DNA from: Blasia pusilla
Lineage: Eukaryota > Marchantiophyta > Marchantiopsida > Blasiales
Assembly (NCBI GenBank): GCA_050084515.1
Contig: CM114274.1
Location: 11,656,001 to 11,720,000, forward strand
Length of the DNA stretch: 64,000 bases
Direction: 5' to 3'
A program made the position numbers and the translations under genes. The number at the start of each line of letters is the position of its first letter. Positions within the stretch are counted from its first letter, which is position 1. Positions 58,531-64,000 of the stretch are shown in pieces. The notes beneath the pieces were generated by a model. It searched no databases, had not been told where the DNA came from, and worked only from the letters and a program-made list of their open reading frames with translations.

Positions 58531-59138
58531 GGTAATCGCCGCTCATCCGTGCATTTCTCCTTCCTGAATTCGATGGCTGAGCGGCTGTAGGGATATATGC
58601 GTCGTAGCCGGTGTCGAGAGGCCAGCACGGGAAGTTCTGGTGCTCCGGTATTGCATTCTGTTGAGGTGCATGGTGTAATTGGGAATGTGATAGGATTTTT
58701 GAGCGTGGGAGTACAGAGTGCTGATTCAGTAAGTCGATCGTTGTGCAGGCTCAACCATGGCTGTCGTCCGATTTTGGTTTTGGAGTTTGTCCAATAATAC
58801 GAACGCCACGACCATGTGTGAAGATCCGATCGGTGGTAATTGCCGCTCATCTTTGCATTCCTCCCTCCTGAATTCGATTGCCGAGCAATTGTAGGGATAT
58901 GGTTTGTTGCCAGTGTTGAGAGGCCAGCACCGGAAGTTCTGGTGTTCTGGTGTTGCATTCCGTTGAGGTGCAGGATATAATTGTGAATTCGATTCTTGAG
59001 CATGGAAGTATAGAATGTTGAGTGTTGATTCAGGTGGTCGCTCGTTTGCAGGCTCAACCGCGGTTGTCACTCGATTTTGGTTTTGGATTATTGACAAGAA
59101 AACGGACGCAACGACTATGTGTGAACGTCCAGTCAGCA
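58531..59138 (+). repeat. 304-bp tandem duplication at the 5' side of the PPR gene
   Basis: Units at 58531-58834 and 58835-59138 align over their full length. Shared landmarks are GGTAATNGCCGCTCAT, GAGAGGCCAGCAC, GTTCTGGTG, GTTGAGGTGCA, GCAGGCTCAACC and CGATTTTGGTTTTGGA. Unit 2 ends inside the first recognised PPR exon, so the acceptor region of that exon is duplication-derived. Confidence 0.85.
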
Positions 59139-60670
59139 AAGCGGCAGATCTGGTCAGAAGAGCCGCTTGTGAGAGGGAGAGTCACCAAGAAAGCAATGCT
59201 TCTTATCAGGGACTTGAGGATGTGGATTCAAAACCAGGCTGATGACGCGATTCTCCTCGGGATATTGGAGAGATGGGTGGCGAATCTGAACCCTGCGAGA
59301 AGAGACTGGCTGGACATACTGAAAGAATTTGATAACAAGAATGACCGAGAGTTTTTGTTTAAGGTTCGCATCCCCATAGGCATTTTGTTTCTATAAAGTT
59401 CAGATGTCCGAGGTAAAATTCATAGTCCTTCTAAAGATCATCATGAATGAAACATGTGGATGCACCAGAAAATGTATTTCTCTTCGGCAAATTGATGAAC
59501 ACATATCCAATAATCCAGAGAGTTTTTGTTTCCGTACAGAAATTTTAGTTGAAACTCAAAGGTTTCCCACATATAATGTGATTGAAATCTATGGTAGCAC
59601 AAGAAAATTGTCTTCCTTTTCGGTAAGATGATGAACTCGTTTGCAATTTTGCCGGCTTACCCAGCTCATGTCCCTCTTTTGCAATTGTCGATTTCTCGAT
59701 GCACATGCTGATCTTCAAACCCTCTCTTTTTCAGCTGTCAGAGTGGTCGTTCAATGAAGAATGGTTTGAAGCCAATGCTCGTGACTATACCAAACTGATC
59801 GAAAGATATGGCAAGTCCGGTCGCATCAAAGATGCCGAGAGACTGCTACTAGAGATGGAGGCACAAGGAAATGTTGTAGACATGGTAACTTTGACAGTGA
59901 TGATTGGGCTGTTTGGCAGAGCAAGGCTGCTGGAGAGAGCAATCAAGGTCTTTGACACAGCGAGGGCTAAGGGTTTAAATCCCGACACCAAGGCTTATAA
60001 CGCACTCATGGTAGCTTACGGTTATGCTGGACAACCAGAGGAAGCTGAGCGATTACTGGACGAGATGGTGGCTGCTGGAGTGCCTTCAAACATGGACACA
60101 TACTGTGGGCTGATCAATGGATATGGAAGGATGGAACTGCCAGATGACGCTCAGAGGATATTTGATCTTATGGTCTTGAGAGGGGTGAGGGTTAGCACAA
60201 AGGTTTACACAGCTCTGTTGGACGCATATGGAAAAGCTGGTGATCCAGAAAGGGCGAGGGCTGTTTTTGAGAGCATGAGGCAAAACGGATTCACGCCAGA
60301 TGATCGAGCACTTTGTCTGATGATTTCTGCTTACCAGAGAAGAGATTTGTTGAATAGAGCAGTGGGAATGGTTGTAGAGCTAGAAAATGCAGGGATAAAA
60401 CCTGGTCCAGAATCATTGGAAGCCTTGATCGGTTGGTTTGGAAAGCTTGGGTTGGTAGAGGAGGCAGAGGAATTGTTTAATGAAATGGTTAACAGTGAAA
60501 TGCGCATGCTACCGAAAACATGTGCACTAATGTACAAGGCATATGCCAGGGCAGGTTTAGCAGGCAAAGCTAGAGAATTCTCTGAAGTAATGCAGAGCAG
60601 GGGCATAGTTTTCAATGAAGGAGAGTTTCTCAGTTTTGACTCGGAAGCATTGGCTCCGAGTGGCATTTGA
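59133..60670 (+). CDS. P-class pentatricopeptide-repeat protein (first exon not identified)
   Basis: Recognised exons are 59133-59363 (after acceptor GTCCAG; ends EFLFK with donor GTTCGC) and 59735-60670 (after TTTTTCAG; starts LSEWSFNEEWF), joined in phase. The first codes for QIWSEEPLVRGRVTKKAM..RDWLDILKEFDNK, typical of the segment before the repeats in small plant PPR proteins. The second holds eight tandem 35-residue PPR motifs, from DYTKLIERYGKSGRIKDAER through YNALMVAYGYAGQPEEAERL and YTALLDAYGKAGDPERARAV to YKAYARAGLAGKAREFSEVM, then a short tail ending SGI. There is no E or DYW editing domain. Such proteins bind RNA in chloroplasts or mitochondria. The start codon and organelle-targeting peptide must be upstream; the frame is open back to about 59022 but has no ATG there. 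Confidence 0.88.
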
Positions 60671-61310
60671 CAATACGAGTCTCACTCTTTTCTCCAGTGA
60701 TCAATGCTTCTCTTCTCTGTCTGCTTCTTGTGATGAGTTTGACACATTACTTCAATGCTTTGTCTCTGTTTGGAAAGTGGATCTTTCTTCATGATCACTG
60801 CTTGATGTGTTAATACGGAGAATAGGTATAGTTTTCAATGAAGGGGAAGTTCTGGATTTTAAGTAGGGAGTGTAGGCTCGATGTGGTTTTGGACCAGATG
60901 ATTCTTGCTCTCTTTTCTGTGCTTTTATGCCTTGTCTGCTTCTCAGAGTTCAATGCATTCTCTCAATGTCTTATTTCTCTTTTGACGGTGGATCTTTCTA
61001 AACGGCCATTCCCTGATATCTTAATCCATAGTAGTGACATAATTTTCAGTGAAGGAGAGTTTCTCAGTTTTCAGTTGGAGGAAGTGGCTGTGAGTGATAT
61101 TTGACTAACTGGCTGTGTTCTTTGTCTGTTTTTCATGATGGGTTCAATAGTTCTCTCAATTTCTTGCTCCTATTGTGGTAGTGGATCTTTCTGAATGACC
61201 CCTGCTTGATATCTTAATGCAGAATTGAGGCATAGTTTTCAGCTTAAGAGAGGTTGTCGATTTTGTGTAGGAAGGGTTGACAGTGAGAAGCATTGGATAA
61301 GAGGATTCAC
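60604..61310 (+). repeat. About 200-bp tandem repeats from the last PPR codons into the 3' flank
   Basis: The phrase CATAGTTTTCAATGAAGGAG and the following sequence start at about 60604 (inside the CDS), 60829, 61038 and, partially, 61227. Units of 225, 209 and 189 bp share GAGTTTCTCAGTTTT, TTGTCTGCTTCT or TTGTCTGTTTTT, TTCTCTCAAT, GTGGATCTTTCT and a final GATATCTTAAT. Unit 3 even keeps the coding frame and stop of the PPR tail (SEGEFLSFQLEE..VSDI). Confidence 0.85.
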
Positions 61311-61554
61311 ATTCATTTTGATGAAATGTGTGTGGAGGAAGAGTCTACTCAATAAGTAGTGCCTGTCGTAGCCTTCTGACCATAGACCCCGCGCCCTGGT
61401 TGGACGGTGGTTGAGACTGGGATGGGTGTAGAGAGAGGAACAAGTGTTGAGACTCAGATGGATGTAGAGAGAGGAAGAAGTGAAGAAGGTGCCATACGAG
61501 AGGAGGGAGACACTCTCATATAGTGTGAGTGCTGACCATACATAGTGCTGGTGC

Positions 61555-61990
61555 AGAGCTTGGTGTTGGACTACACTCAGCAATGCAATCCCCCGGTTGT
61601 TGCCAGGGTCTTCGCATTTACACTTCTTGAAGAGGTTCACAATGACTCCCACACGCCACCTTTGTGGAATGACTTCTGCCCGCTAGAACAGGTTGAAGAG
61701 ACTCACGAGAGAACGAGCCATAGCAGCATCACCATACTTCAATGGCTCATTCACAAGGTTCTTTGATTGCCCCTTCCACCTCAGCCAAGGAGAAGCAACC
61801 ATTGTAAGGAGAACCCAGCTCAGCGTCATCGTCTACCTTGTCCTGTTGGATCTTAACAAGATTCTTCACCACTTTCTTAAAGTTCTGCTCTTCTGGAGAT
61901 CTCCAGTGCGGCCTCAGTCACCATCCCACCTTCAATTATCTTCAAGGCCCTTACATCATTTTTGCCCCTGGCCTTTCTCATTCTCTGCAC
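61555..61990 (-). pseudogene. LINE reverse-transcriptase fragment
   Basis: Minus-strand translation gives FSLAEVEGAIK, then NEPLKYGDAAMARSLVSLFN, RAEVIPQRWRVGVIVNLFKK and DPGNNRGIALLSVV. This is the start of the reverse transcriptase of plant LINEs (usually ..GVIVNLFKKGD..DPGNYRGITLL). Only this block survives; the frame changes once near 61765 and has a TAG near 61685. Upstream minus-strand sequence to about 61990 could be the preceding linker. Confidence 0.7.
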
Positions 61991-62039
61991 TTCCATTCAG
62001 AACTTTTTTTGATTCTCGGTGACGTTCTCTAGTGGATTG

Positions 62040-64000
62040 CTTGGTTCAATTTTTTCTTGTGCGTGCGCACTAGAAGTCAAGTTTCTTTGTGCAGGGAATC
62101 ACATACTCTACCCACAAGGTTGTGTCATTCTTGGCCCTAGCTCATGTGACGGACACTTATCTTCATTTGGCAATGGTACCTTGAGTTCCAAGGACCACCA
62201 TTTAGTGGCTTTGCCACAAATTATAGCACTATAGCAACTTCCACGACAAGAGGTTGCAATGCAAACTCATACGGAGGAGAGAAAGCACATAATGAGCTTA
62301 ACAATGAAAAGTATTTGGAACGATTCACTCCTTGATGAAGACATGAGCAGCAATAGCTTTCACACCGACAGGAGGGCATCATAGGAGACTACGTGTAGAC
62401 ATAAAAGACGTGTAGCGTTTGTTTCTAGCTTGGTGTTGTACTTGACCCACAACCTTAATCTATCTTATTACTCTAGAGTGCCGATTCAATTTTCTCATGA
62501 GGACTTGTGGCATTTTTAGCCACTCACATATTGGCATGTGTCCTTGATAATTTTGAGTCAATTTTGAGGTGTCACATTAGGGATTGGTTCGGAGTCTGGA
62601 AGGGTTGATTTGGGGTTAGTTACAGGGGTTAATTATGGGTAATTCAAATTATCTTTAATTAGCATTTCCGGTGCATCACAAGGGTACCTACTAGTTGCTT
62701 AAAACAATTCGTTATTCCTAGTTTAGAAGATACTTTGGTTGAGGCTATCATAAGAGAATCCATTAATCAAAGCCAAGACATTAGTTACACTTATCTCTTC
62801 ACGGCCTATACAAGTAGGCTCCGTTTTAAATGGCTCGATATGCCTCGTCTATCTCTCTTGTTCTCGCAGAGTATATTCATGTGTCTAAGGTCTCACGTGA
62901 TTATCCCAAAGTTGTCGGATTGTCTCCAACAGAGTAGAATATTGTGCGTGGGAGTGCCCTTGGTAAGTGCGCCTCCAATTGTGGCTCTTTTGTCTCGCAT
63001 GAGGTCTATTTGTTGCATTCGAGTGAGGGTTTCGCATGTGTGGATTCAACTCTGTTTGTGTGAGCTTTCCTTGTTGCACTCATATAAGGGTTTAACATGC
63101 TAGGCTTTCATTCTCTTTATAATAGCTTTGTGTGAAGGTTGTGAAGTTCAAGGATCATGCATGAGGGTCGTATGTGAGATTTTGTGATGCTATGCAATGT
63201 TCCTCATTCGTAGTCCCTATGCTTACGATAGTATTGTTAGAGACATTTTTTGCTATGTTTCCTTTGGATTTTATAAGGATTGCATGGTATTATTTCCTTC
63301 TACATCTCAGATTCAGATTTGGAATCTATGCGTGTACTCGTCTTACTTGAAAATTGCTCAGCACCTGTACCTTCATGTTCTTTGATCTGATTTTTGGCGC
63401 TCATTGTTTGTGCATCTTCTTTTTTGCGCTTATGCTCCTAACCACTTTGGCCTCGTATCAACTTGCTTTGTGTTTGCGCCCTTGTTTGGTATAGCGCAAG
63501 GAGTTTGGATATTTAGAGTCATTGCTTTTTATTTTTTCTTTCTCAAACATTATCTAGTGATTTTGTTCCTACACTCGGCAATGTACCCTCTAAGTTCTAG
63601 TTTGCACTGTGATGTTCGTGCGCAATATTTTATCACCCTCTTGCAATCCGAAGGTAAAACTTTGAATGTTTGTTGGTTTGTTCATTTGGTTTCTTGTTCT
63701 CCTTGTGTGTTTCCTTTGGCTTAAGTGCATGATACTTCTATTTAGGTGTGTAATTTATGTAGTCTCACCTTCCTAAACCCATGAAAGTCAGTCTCTCTCA
63801 TGAAGGTGCTCACTGACTTATAGGATATAAACAGTTGCAAAGCTCATAGATTCCTGCTATAAAAATTCCTTGCACCAACTTCCTTTGATCTTCCTTCGAG
63901 CGGAAATCTTCTCAATCCTGAAATGAAAAATGATGTTAAGTTGAGGAGGGATCCAATGCCACCTTTCCACTTGCTCTTGTTAGAAAGTAACAGTCATCTC
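62040..64000. other. No recognisable feature
   Basis: Two kilobases with only short open stretches (for example plus 62735-63103 and 63404-63724) whose translations are leucine/phenylalanine/cysteine-rich and match nothing I know. T-rich from 63200. I see no RNA gene. Confidence 0.45.

Noticed and set aside
59022-59132. Start of the PPR protein at 59022
   Set aside because: The codon is GTG, not ATG, in a eukaryote, and the stretch lies in a duplicated non-coding unit. An intron acceptor at 59132 fits better.
62735-63724. Plus-strand ORFs near the right edge as genes
   Set aside because: Their translations are hydrophobic and cysteine-rich in a way typical of T-rich non-coding sequence; no motif or splice context was found.

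Overview
The window is nuclear DNA of a land plant. The support is a four-exon plasma-membrane aquaporin (PIP) gene with plant-type features, a P-class pentatricopeptide-repeat gene, GT-AG introns, and plant-style Ty3/gypsy, hAT, Helitron and non-LTR elements. The style of the retroelements suggests a non-flowering plant or a deep-branching streptophyte, but that is only an impression. Cellular genes are few (about 12.7-22.2 kb and 59-60.7 kb). Most of the rest is mobile DNA in various states of decay.

Layout. 0.1-3.3 kb: a decayed Ty3/gypsy pol with its 3' LTR. 3.8-4.2 kb: Helitron-like 3' ends. 5.9-8.1 kb: a broken hAT transposase. 9-12.7 kb: no recognisable gene. 12.7-17.9 kb (minus): two tandem genes of one protein family that I cannot name, both beginning MDCQ and both ending in two related modules. 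19.7-22.2 kb (minus): the PIP aquaporin. 24.6-27.6 kb: an R2-like non-LTR retrotransposon with a zinc finger. 27.8-52.2 kb: a 24.5-kb composite bounded by inverted repeats, with a 7-kb element of the same family nested inside it (41.5-48.5 kb). 52.25-54.3 kb (minus): a decayed gypsy 5' half with LTR. 55.7-57.8 kb (minus): Helitron ends and a PIF1-like helicase pseudogene. 59.0-60.7 kb (plus): the PPR gene, surrounded by its own tandem duplications. 61.5-62 kb (minus): a LINE fragment. The last 2 kb show nothing recognisable.

The most interesting part is the 27.8-52.2 kb composite. It holds three long copies and one fragment of an intron-containing gene. Its product carries a ParB-like motif (WDGNHRYMAW), a long middle region, then a DPPY-like motif (ADLPYG) followed by an EKP/motif-I-like block (REKSPALM, then GDLVFDLVGLSGAS). 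That is the order of beta-class N4-cytosine/N6-adenine DNA methyltransferases, and it recalls prokaryotic ParB-methylase proteins. Introns and 3' flanks of this gene are packed with dozens of copies of a 27-bp near-perfect palindrome (GCAACCCGTCGG, 3-base centre, CCGACGGGTTGC). Every copy in the window is broken by stops, lost splice sites, insertions or deletions, so an intact relative elsewhere would be needed to test function.

Two further systems deserve attention. The gypsy elements carry a C-terminal PHD finger after the integrase (C4HC3 pattern, clear at 34.84-34.98 kb). The MDCQ gene pair at 12.7-17.9 kb appears to be an undescribed family.
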